The notes beneath the pieces were generated by a model that saw nothing but the letters and a program-made list of their open reading frames with translations, made no database searches and was not told where the DNA came from. A DNA stretch of 64,000 bases, from contig NZ_JAAIJZ010000001.1 of assembly GCF_011752005.1 (NCBI RefSeq), positions 682,001-746,000 of the forward strand. The letters run 5' to 3'. Position numbers and translations under genes: made by a program. Within the stretch, counting starts at the first letter, position 1. Each line of letters begins with the position of its first letter. The stretch comes from Canibacter zhoujuaniae. GTDB lineage: Bacteria > Actinomycetota > Actinomycetes > Actinomycetales > Microbacteriaceae. Positions 43,347-51,599 of the stretch are shown piece after piece.

Positions 43347-43352
43347 TACGCT
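43347..43352 (+). promoter_or_regulatory. Leaderless -10 box of the alpha/beta hydrolase gene
   Basis: TACGCT ends 7 nt before ATG 43360; no ribosome site is present. It would give the hydrolase its own transcript although DUF3097 ends only 16 nt upstream. Confidence 0.4.
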
Positions 43353-43359
43353 GCTGTAT

Positions 43360-44247
43360 ATGTCTAATCTCTCCTACAGAAGAAGTTACGTTGACAGCGT
43401 TGCTACTAAGGTGAGCACTCTAAGGTTTGGCACCGGCCCTATAGAGTATGTGTTTCTGCACGGTGCTGGGCTCTACGGCCTCGCATGGGAAGGCACGCTG
43501 AAGTCTCTGAACAAAATCACCGGAGAGCAAAGCAGTGCGCTGGTGTTGGATCTGCCCGGGCACGGCATGAGTGATTGGCGACAGGACGGCGACTACAGCC
43601 CCGCTACACTAGCCGCAGATGTCATCGCTGTGCTGCAAAACTTTCCCGGCGATATTTTTAATGGCGACACTAAACCCCTGCTTATCGGGCACTCACTCGG
43701 CGGGCTCACAGCAGCAAAAATCGCCGCGCAACAGCCGGATTGCTTTGCCGGTGTGCTGATTATAGATATCACTCCAGGCGTGTATGGCACCCCAGCAACC
43801 AGCTCTATTCTAGAGTTTATAACCGGTAAAACAGTGTTTGATTCGCGCGCAGAAATGATTGAGCGGGCAATTGCTTTCGGGCTCGGGCCAACAGCCGCAA
43901 GCCTCGAAGGCGGGGTTACGCGCAACTCTCGCAAACGCCCGGATGGAAAGTATGAGTGGCGCCACCACCTTGCACACCTACCGCCGTCAAACGAGCAGAA
44001 AAGCGAAGCAGCAATTGCCGAGCTGCGCGATGACCTCTGGCAGGCTTTAACTAAGGCCAGTGAGCAGCTACCGACCCGCATGTTACTCGCATCCAACGGC
44101 ATGGTTTCAGACGCAGCGGCAAAAACAGCACGCGAGATAACACCGCGTGTCACTCTCGCAACGATTGCGGGCACCCATAATTTACACGATTCAAACCCTG
44201 AGCAGCTCGCAAACGAAATCCACCGCTTCCGGGTTGCGGTTCGGTAA
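43360..44247 (+). CDS. Alpha/beta hydrolase
   Basis: 295 residues. Oxyanion motif HGAGLYGLAWEG, nucleophile elbow GHSLGGL (Ser), and His in GTHNLHD near the C-terminus, so the triad is probably complete; the acid is likely an Asp in the VSDAAAK region, as usual after strand 6. No signal peptide is visible. The N-terminal strand region (YRRSYVDSVATKVSTLRFG) is typical of cytoplasmic esterase-like members. The substrate cannot be told. It follows DUF3097 closely but seems to have its own -10 box. Confidence 0.8.
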   Translation: MSNLSYRRSYVDSVATKVSTLRFGTGPIEYVFLHGAGLYGLAWEGTLKSLNKITGEQSSALVLDLPGHGMSDWRQDGDYSPATLAADVIAVLQNFPGDIFNGDTKPLLIGHSLGGLTAAKIAAQQPDCFAGVLIIDITPGVYGTPATSSILEFITGKTVFDSRAEMIERAIAFGLGPTAASLEGGVTRNSRKRPDGKYEWRHHLAHLPPSNEQKSEAAIAELRDDLWQALTKASEQLPTRMLLASNGMVSDAAAKTAREITPRVTLATIAGTHNLHDSNPEQLANEIHRFRVAVR

Positions 44248-44342
44248 CGGAATAAGAAAAAGGCTTTAGTTGTTGCAGTCAGTAAACGTAAAATCGTACG
44301 CTGGCAAATTTTCTATCGCGAGTCGATGAAAGGCAAAACAGA

Positions 44343-45884
44343 TTGAACTCTTCAGCCGCAGAAACTAATGCCCAGAACGGCTTCCAGAGGCGCGAACCCA
44401 AAAAACGGCGCACCGGTGTGATTATCGGAGCTATTGCTGCTCTCGCTGTCATAGGTGCTGTCGCTGCTGGCGCAGTCCTGCTAAATAAATCAAATAAAGA
44501 TGAGAGTCTCAGCATCGGGTTGATTCTTGAACCAACCAACTTGGATGTGCGCAACACCTCCGGGGTTGCGCTCGATCAGATTTTGCTCGACAACGTGTAT
44601 GAGGGGCTGATTACGCTGCGCCCCGGCACAGTAGACGAGTTTCAACCGGCGCTTGCGACCGCGCTGCCAGAGATTAGCGCAGACGGCCTCACCTACACTT
44701 TTAAACTGCGTGAGGGAGTTAGTTTCCATAACGGAGCGACGCTCGATGTAAACGATGTTGTTACTTCGCTTCAAGCTGGTTTGGAGTCTGAAGATATAAC
44801 TGCAAACGTGAGCGGAGATGAGGCTGCTCGTACGGTCACGATCACCCTGACACAGCCGAACAGTGAACTTTTGTGGCACCTTGCGGGGCGAGCTGGCATT
44901 GTGCTTGATGCAGAGGCTACTAACGACCTCGCCAACACAGCAAACGGCACCGGGCCTTTCAAATTTGTAAACTGGCGTGAGGGCGACAGCCTGACCCTAG
45001 AGCGCAATGATGACTACACAGGAAACAACCCAGCGCAGATTCAGCAGGTGGTATTCCGGTTTATTCCCGATGGTCGTGCCGCAGTTAATGCTCTGAAAGA
45101 CGGTTCGCTCGATGTGCAAACAGCTCTGCTGCCTAGCTTGCGGGCCGACCTCGAAAATCAGCCGGGTTTTGATCTGGTGCGCGCCGAAAGCACTGACGTC
45201 TTCACACTAGCCTTCAATAGCGCACGTGCGCCGTTTGATAACCCGCTTGTGCGACAGGCGCTCAGCCAGGCAATCAACACTGATGCAATCATCACCTCAC
45301 AGCACGGTGACGGCAAAACATTAGGCTCACCGATTACAGAACTGGAGCCTGGTTTCCAGAACCTCTCAGCTGTAAACGCATACAACCCTGAAAATGCAAG
45401 GATCCTGCTTGCGCAGACCGGAAATGAAAATCTGAGCCTCACAATCACGGTGCCAAACCACTATGATTCGGCTGCATTAGATATCGTTGCTAGCCAACTC
45501 CAGCAGATTGGGGTGAGCGTAAATATAGACCGCGTAGACTTCGGAACTTGGCTAGAGCGGGTTTACATGAACAAAGACTACGATCTGTCTTATGTAGATC
45601 ATGCAGAAGCGCGTGACTTCGATAACTACGCAAACCCGAACTACTATTTCGGCTATAACAGCCCCCAGGTGCAGCAGCTTGTTGCTAAAGCGCGCACGGC
45701 AACTGATCCCGCCAGCGCTGACGCCCTGTTGCAGGAGGCTGCAGCGGTGGTTGCCCAGGATGCTCCGGCAAAATGGTTGTTTAACTACACTCCAACCACT
45801 GTAATTTCTGATGGGGTTTCCGGTTTTCCAACTTCGAACACAAATTCGCGAATTAACCTGTCAACTGTCACTATTAACGAGTGA
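44343..45884 (+). CDS. ABC transporter substrate-binding protein (dipeptide/oligopeptide type), membrane-anchored
   Basis: 513 residues, SBP family 5 (DppA/OppA): GLILEPTNLDVRNTSG, YEGLITLRPG, TFKLREGVSFHNGATLDV and the C-terminal DEL-like YDLSYVDHAE region. It begins at TTG 44343 with AAAGG upstream. A basic N-terminus (RREPKKRRTG) is followed by one hydrophobic helix (about 24-47). There is no lipobox: the protein has no cysteine at all, so it is held by an uncleaved helix or released by signal cleavage. Its stop overlaps the permease start by 4 nt (GTGA). First gene of a four-gene importer. Confidence 0.87.
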   Translation: MNSSAAETNAQNGFQRREPKKRRTGVIIGAIAALAVIGAVAAGAVLLNKSNKDESLSIGLILEPTNLDVRNTSGVALDQILLDNVYEGLITLRPGTVDEFQPALATALPEISADGLTYTFKLREGVSFHNGATLDVNDVVTSLQAGLESEDITANVSGDEAARTVTITLTQPNSELLWHLAGRAGIVLDAEATNDLANTANGTGPFKFVNWREGDSLTLERNDDYTGNNPAQIQQVVFRFIPDGRAAVNALKDGSLDVQTALLPSLRADLENQPGFDLVRAESTDVFTLAFNSARAPFDNPLVRQALSQAINTDAIITSQHGDGKTLGSPITELEPGFQNLSAVNAYNPENARILLAQTGNENLSLTITVPNHYDSAALDIVASQLQQIGVSVNIDRVDFGTWLERVYMNKDYDLSYVDHAEARDFDNYANPNYYFGYNSPQVQQLVAKARTATDPASADALLQEAAAVVAQDAPAKWLFNYTPTTVISDGVSGFPTSNTNSRINLSTVTINE

Positions 45885-46837
45885 TTAAAATTCTTTGGAG
45901 CAGGCTCGCCTTCCTGCTGGGAGGCTGGTTTTTGGCGAGCCTGCTCATATTTTTTACCCTGCGACTGCTCCCGGGTGATGTAGCGCAGATCATCGGCGGC
46001 ACGCAGGCTTCAAGCGCAAGAATCGCTGAGATCCGCACCAATTTAGGGCTTGATCGCCCACTGTTAACCCAATATTTTGACTGGATCAGCGCTTTCATCA
46101 CAGGCGATCTTGGCACCTCACTAGTCAGCCGCACACCGGTTGCAGAGCAGCTGCTTGAAAAAGCTGGGGTCACACTCCCCTTGGTGTTAATTAGCTCTAT
46201 CGTCATGCTGGTGATCGCAGTTCCCCTCGGCATATTTACCGCCTACCGCGCCGGCCGCCCACTCGCGGACGCAACAGCGACAACAGCCTACGCCGCAGCT
46301 GCGCTACCGGCTGTCTGGGTTGCTCTTCTGCTAATTCTCATCTTTTCTTCCTGGTTAAACATTTTCCCCTCGCAAGGCTTCCCCGCACGCGGGTGGGCAG
46401 ATCCTTTAAACGCGATATATTCCCTGCTCCTACCCGGCATCACTATTGGGCTGATAGAAGCAGCAATTCTGTTTAGATTTATCCGCAGTGCCACACTCAG
46501 TGCGCTGCACTCAGAACCGCTGCGCACGGGCATGAGTTTCGGCATGACTCGCAGCACCGCGCTGATCCGTTACGGGCTGCCGCAGGTTGGTCTGTCTCTA
46601 ATCGGCACCCTCGGAGTGCAGCTGGCCGGTCTTGTGGTTGGCGCTGTGGTGATCGAGCAGATCTTCACGCTCCCCGGTGTGGGCACAATGCTGGTGAGCG
46701 ATATTAACTCACGAGATCTCGCCAAAGTTGCAAGCACGCTCATGGTCATTACCGGTTTTATTCTGCTGCTGGGTACGGTTATGGACACCCTCGCACAGCT
46801 GCTTGACCCCCGTCTACGTGAGAGAAAAACCCGCTGA
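45881..46837 (+). CDS. Dipeptide-type ABC transporter permease (DppB-like)
   Basis: 318 residues with about 6 membrane segments. N-terminal LLIFFTLRLLPGDVAQII and IRTNLGLDRPLLTQYFDW are typical of DppB/OppB; the C-terminal half has the EAA-type loop and the EQIFTLPGVGTMLVSDINSRD region read in pieces (EQIFTLPGVG, DINSRDLAKV). It starts at GTG overlapping the binding-protein stop by 4 nt and overlaps the next start by 1 nt (TGATG). Confidence 0.9.
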   Translation: MIKILWSRLAFLLGGWFLASLLIFFTLRLLPGDVAQIIGGTQASSARIAEIRTNLGLDRPLLTQYFDWISAFITGDLGTSLVSRTPVAEQLLEKAGVTLPLVLISSIVMLVIAVPLGIFTAYRAGRPLADATATTAYAAAALPAVWVALLLILIFSSWLNIFPSQGFPARGWADPLNAIYSLLLPGITIGLIEAAILFRFIRSATLSALHSEPLRTGMSFGMTRSTALIRYGLPQVGLSLIGTLGVQLAGLVVGAVVIEQIFTLPGVGTMLVSDINSRDLAKVASTLMVITGFILLLGTVMDTLAQLLDPRLRERKTR

Positions 46838-48504
46838 TGCTGAGCCTTTACCGTATCAATAAGTTTGCGCCGCTGGCTCTAGCGGTTGTCGCGCTGACAG
46901 CGCTTGCCGCTTTACTGTCGTTGTTTTGGACACCGTATCCACCAAACTTCGCTAACCCTGACAACCTCTGGGCCGGCCCCTCAGCTGCGCACCCACTCGG
47001 AAATGACGGCAGCGGGCGGGATCTGCTCTCAGGCCTGCTTGCCGGTGCGCAAGTTACTGTTGTCGTTGCTCTGTGCACGGCAGCTGGATCCGCCCTCTTA
47101 AGTTTGCTACTTGCCGGGCTTACCGTGCGCGGCCCACGCATCACCAGACAGCTCTCGAGCGTCATTATTGATGTGCTGATTGCCTTTCCGACGCTGCTGT
47201 TGGCGATGATGCTCGCAGCTACTTTCAAAAACAGTGTTATTATCGTGGTCGCTGCGCTCATTTTCGGTTTTGGATTCAGTTTGAGCCGCGTTATTCGTGG
47301 TGAGCTCGCACAAGCCTATAGCAGCGACTTTGTGACCGCAGCTCGTTTTTCCGGTGTTGGTGAGTGGCGCATTTTCTGGCGCCACTGCGTGCTGCCCGCA
47401 ACACCCGTGTTAATCACAAAAACAGCACTCGCAATGGGTTTGGCGGTGCTCGCCGAATCCAGTCTCAGCTATCTGGGGTTTGGCGTGCCGCAGTCGACAC
47501 CATCTTGGGGGCGGATGCTCGCGCAGACGCAACAGGCTGCAAGTGTGTATCCGCTAGCTGCGGCTGTGCCGGGTGTTGCTCTGACTGCGTTTGCACTCTC
47601 CTGTTTCGTGCTCGGTGATGCGCTACGTCAGCTTGCCGACCCCCGACTGCGCCGCCGCTCACGGTCTCGAGTGACGCCGGTTTCTCTCGCGCAGCAGGCT
47701 GTTATCCACCCGCAGCAAACAGCAGCTACAAAACCTCTGTTAACTGTGCAGGATCTGACTATTACAGACAGCGATGGCGCTGAGCTCTTACACAAAATTA
47801 GTTTCACTGTGCACCAGGGTGAGCGGATCGGCATTATCGGCCGTTCTGGATCTGGCAAAACACTCACCGCCCAGGCAATCGCACAGTTGCTGCCAACAGC
47901 ACTCACACCCAGCGGCAGCATCGACTATGCGGGGGAGGCCATCCTCGGGCTAACGGAAGAGGCCGCAGCAAATCTCAGAGGCGCTGAAATATCTTACGTT
48001 TTCCAAGAGCCTAAAACAGCTCTCAACCCGCTGCAACAGCTCTGGAAGCAGATGACAGCCGCTCTCAATCACCACTTTCAGCTAAGCAGAGCAGCAAGAC
48101 GGGAGCAGGCGCAGATACTCGCAGAGCGGGTCGGCCTCGAGCCAGAGCTGCTAACACGGTATCCGCATCAGGTTTCGGGTGGGCAGCGACAGCGCGCAGC
48201 GATCGCCGCCGCCCTCAGCGCGAATCCGAAACTGGTTATCGCAGACGAAGTGACAAGCGCGCTCGATCATGACATGCGGCAACAGATTCTGAGGCTGCTG
48301 GGAGAACTCACCGGCACTAACGAGCGCGCGCTGATTTTCATCAGCCACGACCTAACGCAGGTGCGCGATCTCGTTGATCGTGTGCTTGTGATTGACCACG
48401 GCTATCTTGTTGAAGACGGATCGGTGGCAGAAATATTTGCTAATCCAAAACACGCCACCACTAAGGCCCTGCTTGGCGCGAGCACTCGAGAGGAGAGAGT
48501 GTGA
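46837..48504 (+). CDS. Fused permease (DppC-like) and ATPase (DppD-like) of dipeptide-type ABC importer
   Basis: 555 residues in one frame. Residues about 1-270 are a DppC-type permease: FWTPYPPNFANPDNLW (the usual start of the periplasmic loop), PLGNDGSGRDLLSG, then the GEWRIFWRHCVLP EAA loop and SSLSYLGFGVPQ. A linker of about 25 residues (PVSLAQQAVIHPQQ) leads to a full ATPase: Walker A GRSGSGKT, Q-loop VFQEPKTALNP, signature VSGGQRQR, Walker B LVIADEVTSALD and switch ISHD. Separate genes are the rule in this family. No stop or shift is seen at the joint, so this looks like a true fusion. Confidence 0.88.
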   Translation: MLSLYRINKFAPLALAVVALTALAALLSLFWTPYPPNFANPDNLWAGPSAAHPLGNDGSGRDLLSGLLAGAQVTVVVALCTAAGSALLSLLLAGLTVRGPRITRQLSSVIIDVLIAFPTLLLAMMLAATFKNSVIIVVAALIFGFGFSLSRVIRGELAQAYSSDFVTAARFSGVGEWRIFWRHCVLPATPVLITKTALAMGLAVLAESSLSYLGFGVPQSTPSWGRMLAQTQQAASVYPLAAAVPGVALTAFALSCFVLGDALRQLADPRLRRRSRSRVTPVSLAQQAVIHPQQTAATKPLLTVQDLTITDSDGAELLHKISFTVHQGERIGIIGRSGSGKTLTAQAIAQLLPTALTPSGSIDYAGEAILGLTEEAAANLRGAEISYVFQEPKTALNPLQQLWKQMTAALNHHFQLSRAARREQAQILAERVGLEPELLTRYPHQVSGGQRQRAAIAAALSANPKLVIADEVTSALDHDMRQQILRLLGELTGTNERALIFISHDLTQVRDLVDRVLVIDHGYLVEDGSVAEIFANPKHATTKALLGASTREERV

Positions 48505-49211
48505 GCGAACCACTCTTTGAGGTGAAAAATCTAACCGTTGATTACGGTAGCAAAAAGCCTGCGCTGCGAAACGTCTCGCTAACGGTTGAGCCCGGTGAGC
48601 GTCTCGCAATTGTTGGCCCTTCCGGGTCTGGTAAAACAACCCTCTTGCGCTGCCTAGTGGGGATAGAGCAGCCAACTACAGGGACGGTGCGCTACCGTGG
48701 TGAGCCTGTTGGCAGATCGCGTGCGAGCGGCCAAAGGGTGCGCCGGGAGACCGGGTTTATTGCGCAAGATCCGCAATCCAGCTTCAACCCGCTGCTCACC
48801 GTTGAATCTTCGCTCTGGGAAACCGCCACAGCGCACCTCTCGTTTCGCGCACGACACCGGGCACGTGCTGCAGTTCGGGCAAGAACGCTAGAGCTGCTGC
48901 AAGAGCTAGCGCTCTCTGAAGACAGCATCAACCGCTATCCGCACGAATTTTCTGGCGGGCAGCGACAGCGTATCGCAATCGCACGCGCTCTCATCACCGA
49001 TCCAACAACTTTGGTCGCCGATGAGCCTGTCAGCGCGCTTGATGTGCTTGCACGGCAGCGGTTTGTGGCAACTCTGCTTGACGTGGTAGCTAGCCGTGAA
49101 CTAACTCTGATCACGGTGACCCATGACCTAACTATCGTCCCAAACCTTGCAACCCGGTTAATCGAGTTGCGAAACGGTGCAATCACGCAGGACACAGCAC
49201 TACCTGCTTAA
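48501..49211 (+). CDS. Dipeptide-type ABC transporter ATP-binding protein (DppF-like)
   Basis: 236 residues with Walker A GPSGSGKTT, Q-loop AQDPQSSFNPL, signature FSGGQRQR, Walker B TLVADEPVSALD and switch VTHD. It pairs with the ATPase half of the fused protein to form the two-ATPase motor. The GTG start overlaps the fusion stop by 4 nt, with AGGAGAGA upstream. The C-terminal peptide-transporter extension of longer DppF proteins (about 70 residues) is absent. It is convergent with rsrA, 22 nt apart. Confidence 0.88.
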   Translation: MSEPLFEVKNLTVDYGSKKPALRNVSLTVEPGERLAIVGPSGSGKTTLLRCLVGIEQPTTGTVRYRGEPVGRSRASGQRVRRETGFIAQDPQSSFNPLLTVESSLWETATAHLSFRARHRARAAVRARTLELLQELALSEDSINRYPHEFSGGQRQRIAIARALITDPTTLVADEPVSALDVLARQRFVATLLDVVASRELTLITVTHDLTIVPNLATRLIELRNGAITQDTALPA

Positions 49212-49233
49212 GAGCGGTTGGGACTTACAAAAC

Positions 49234-49497
49234 TTAGTTTGTGTGGTTGCTCCGCAGCTGCTGCATAATCACTTCCCGCAGACTTTCAGGTGCCTGTTCC
49301 TTACAGGCGCGCTGCACAGCTTTCGTCAAACGGTGCAGGGTGTCTTCAATGCTTTTACAGCCATCACAGCCGTCTATGTGCGCTCTCAGCGTTTGCTGCT
49401 CCTGAGCGTCCAGTTCGCCGTGCACAAGCTCTTCAACTTTAGCGCGCAAGGTAGCGCAATCACAGGGATCTATCTGTTCATTTACTGTGTTAGTCAT
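49234..49497 (-). CDS. rsrA: Redox-sensing anti-sigma factor RsrA (zinc ZAS family)
   Basis: 87 residues with the H-x3-C-x2-C core (His40, Cys44, Cys47 in HIDGCDGC) and upstream Cys12 and Cys14, one of which would be the fourth zinc ligand. In Streptomyces RsrA this zinc centre opens by disulfide formation under thiol stress and frees SigR. A last Cys (ACKEQ) lies near residue 65. The ATG overlaps the sigR stop by 4 nt (ATGA), the standard sigma/anti-sigma coupling. Confidence 0.93.
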   Translation of the reverse strand: MTNTVNEQIDPCDCATLRAKVEELVHGELDAQEQQTLRAHIDGCDGCKSIEDTLHRLTKAVQRACKEQAPESLREVIMQQLRSNHTN

Positions 49498-50075
49498 GCC
49501 TGCTCCTGTGTTTGGGTAATAATGCCTTCTGCAACGGCGTAATCGTGCAGCATCTCCCGCAGCTGTCTGCGCGCACGATGCAAGCGACTCATCACCGTAC
49601 CGATCGGGACGTTGAGCATCTCAGCAATTTCGCGATAGCTGAAACCCTCGACGTCTGTGAGCAAAACAACCATTCGAAAATCTGGCTTTAACTCTCCCAG
49701 CGCTTTGCTCACCACCGGCGCAGGAATCTTATCTAACGCCTCTGCCTCTGCTGAGCGCGCGTTGGATGCGGTCATTGATTCTGCGTCACCGAGCTGCCAA
49801 TCCGCCATCTCATCTGTGGCACCAACTCTAGGCTCACGCTGCGCTTTACGATAGCGATTTATATAAGAATTAGTGAGGATCCGATACAGCCAGGCCTTCA
49901 TGTTTGTGCCCTGCTGAAACCTCTCAAAAGCGGTAAACGCCTTCATAAAGGTTTCCTGCACGAGGTCTTCCGCATCATGTTTATTGCGCGTCATACGCAT
50001 TGCTGCAGCGTATAACTGATCCAAATACGGCATCGCCTGCTCAATAAACAGTTCTTCACTAGTTGGTGCGCTCAT
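49494..50075 (-). CDS. sigR: ECF sigma factor SigR/SigH (thiol-oxidative stress)
   Basis: 193 residues from ATG 50075. Region 2: YLDQLYAAAMRMTRNKHDAEDLVQETF and GTNMKAWLYRILTNSYINRYRK (read in parts), region 4: EIAEMLNVPIGTVMSRLHRARRQL. This is the SigR/SigH branch that turns on thioredoxin and mycothiol genes. The frame stays open upstream to 50189, but those codons overlap the SigR-type promoter at 50178-50204. GTG 50147 (AAGAGG 3-6 nt upstream) is a possible alternative start adding 24 residues; neither start has an ideal ribosome site. The promoter upstream implies positive autoregulation. Confidence 0.92.
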   Translation of the reverse strand: MSAPTSEELFIEQAMPYLDQLYAAAMRMTRNKHDAEDLVQETFMKAFTAFERFQQGTNMKAWLYRILTNSYINRYRKAQREPRVGATDEMADWQLGDAESMTASNARSAEAEALDKIPAPVVSKALGELKPDFRMVVLLTDVEGFSYREIAEMLNVPIGTVMSRLHRARRQLREMLHDYAVAEGIITQTQEQA

Positions 50076-50177
50076 TACCGACAATTCTAGTTGCAGATCT
50101 AGCAACGTTAGGTTGGAATCGTCAGCTGCTGTCGCAGCCTCTGACACTCGCCTCTTTTTTAACCTCACACCTAGTGC

Positions 50178-50204
50178 AACTGTGCGCAATAACCGCTTAT
50201 TCCC
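50178..50204 (-). promoter_or_regulatory. SigR-type autoregulatory promoter
   Basis: On the minus strand GGGAAT (50204-50199), exactly 18 nt, then GTT (50180-50178). This matches the published SigR/SigH consensus GGGAAT-N17/18-GTT. It points toward sigR-rsrA, about 100 nt before ATG 50075. Confidence 0.85.
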
Positions 50205-50220
50205 ACCGCCCTAGCTGCTG

Positions 50221-50257
50221 CTTGTTTAAAACAAGAAATAGCGGATGCCAGTAGGCT
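50221..50257 (+). promoter_or_regulatory. aroA upstream region: palindrome and leaderless -10 box
   Basis: TAGGCT (50252-50257) ends 7 nt before ATG 50265, and no ribosome site is present, so aroA is probably leaderless. Upstream is a perfect palindrome, CTTGTTT-A-AAACAAG (50221-50235), covering the place of the -35 box: a possible operator for a repressor or activator not seen in this window. Confidence 0.5.
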
Positions 50258-50264
50258 AGAAGCG

Positions 50265-51599
50265 ATGTTTGTTGCAAGAAATAATGCGCAGTCGGTGACG
50301 GCTGAACGTGTGGTGCCCTGGGCTGCTCCCACGCCGATAGACCCGATAAACGCCTTTGTTCCCCTGCCCGGTTCAAAATCGCTTACAAACAGAGAGCTGG
50401 TGCTTGCGGCGCTCGCAAACGATACGAGCACAATAGTCGCACCGCTTAGGTCACGCGACACCAATCTCATGATTAACGGCCTTACGACCCTCGGCACTGT
50501 GTTTGAGAGCGAGACTGTCGGCGAGATTGAGCAGCTGCGCGTCACACCGGCGCAAGAGCTGACAGGATCAGGCACAATTGACTGCGGTCTGGCGGGAACT
50601 GTGATGCGTTTCCTGCCTGCAGTTGCCGCGCTCGCCCTGGGCCCGACAGGGTTTGACGGCGATCCATACGCACGCAAACGCCCAATGGGGCCGGTGCTAG
50701 ACGCCCTCAGACAGGTTGGTGTTGATATTAGCGATGACGGGCGGGGCGCGCTGCCATTCACCGTGCACGGATTTGGGTCTGTGTCGGGCGGTCGGGTCAG
50801 TCTCGATGCCTCACTCTCGAGTCAGTTTGTGTCGGGTTTGCTGCTCGCGGCTGCCCGCTTTGAAAATGGTGTGCACGTTATTCACACGGGTGAGCATCTG
50901 CCGAGCATTCCGCACATTGAGATGACTCTGGAAACGCTTACAGCACGCGGGGTTAAGGCATACTCTCCAGAAGCAGGGGTGTGGGTTGCAGAGCCAGGGC
51001 CGATAGCAGCAAGAACCGTCACAATTGAGCCGGATCTATCAAACGCCGCCCCGTTTCTCGCTGCGGCACTTGTCACCGGCGGGTCTGTGACTGTGCCGCT
51101 ATGGCCACACACAACAACCCAAGTGGGTGATCAGCTGCGCAGTTTACTGACACACTTCGGCGCAACCGTCACCAAGACCGAAGACAAGCTCACCGTCACC
51201 GGACAGCCGGACGGCAAGATCAACGGCGTGCAACTGCACATCCCCGAGGCGGGTGAGCTAGCGCCGGCGCTGGTTGGTCTCGCAGCCCTCGCAGACGAAC
51301 CGAGTCGGATCACCGGCATCGGTCATATTCGACACCATGAGACAGATCGCATCGCAGCCTTAGTTTCTGAAATTAATAATCTCGGCGGTGACGCTCGCGA
51401 GCTACCAGATGGCATTGAGGTGCGCCCGGCGCAGTTGCACGGCGGGTTGTGGCGCGCATACGCTGATCACCGCATGGCCACAACAGGCGCACTCATCGGT
51501 TTGCGGGTGCCGGGTGTCGAAATCGACGATATCGCCTGCACCTCTAAAACTATGCCTGATTTTATTGGCATGTGGGCCAGGGCTCTGGGGTGTGAATGA
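50265..51599 (+). CDS. aroA: 3-phosphoshikimate 1-carboxyvinyltransferase (EPSP synthase)
   Basis: 444 residues. Joins shikimate-3-phosphate and phosphoenolpyruvate in the shikimate pathway. PLPGSKSLTNRELVLAALA at the N-terminus binds shikimate-3-phosphate; AGTVMRFLPA (in GLAGTVMRF) and DPYARKRPMGPVLDAL match the LxAGTxxRF and RPM regions; PDLSNAAPFLAAA and the C-terminal DHRMAT complete the site. The stop overlaps the rsgA start by 4 nt (ATGA). The aroA-rsgA pair beside sigR/sigH is conserved in many actinobacteria. Confidence 0.95.
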   Translation: MFVARNNAQSVTAERVVPWAAPTPIDPINAFVPLPGSKSLTNRELVLAALANDTSTIVAPLRSRDTNLMINGLTTLGTVFESETVGEIEQLRVTPAQELTGSGTIDCGLAGTVMRFLPAVAALALGPTGFDGDPYARKRPMGPVLDALRQVGVDISDDGRGALPFTVHGFGSVSGGRVSLDASLSSQFVSGLLLAAARFENGVHVIHTGEHLPSIPHIEMTLETLTARGVKAYSPEAGVWVAEPGPIAARTVTIEPDLSNAAPFLAAALVTGGSVTVPLWPHTTTQVGDQLRSLLTHFGATVTKTEDKLTVTGQPDGKINGVQLHIPEAGELAPALVGLAALADEPSRITGIGHIRHHETDRIAALVSEINNLGGDARELPDGIEVRPAQLHGGLWRAYADHRMATTGALIGLRVPGVEIDDIACTSKTMPDFIGMWARALGCE

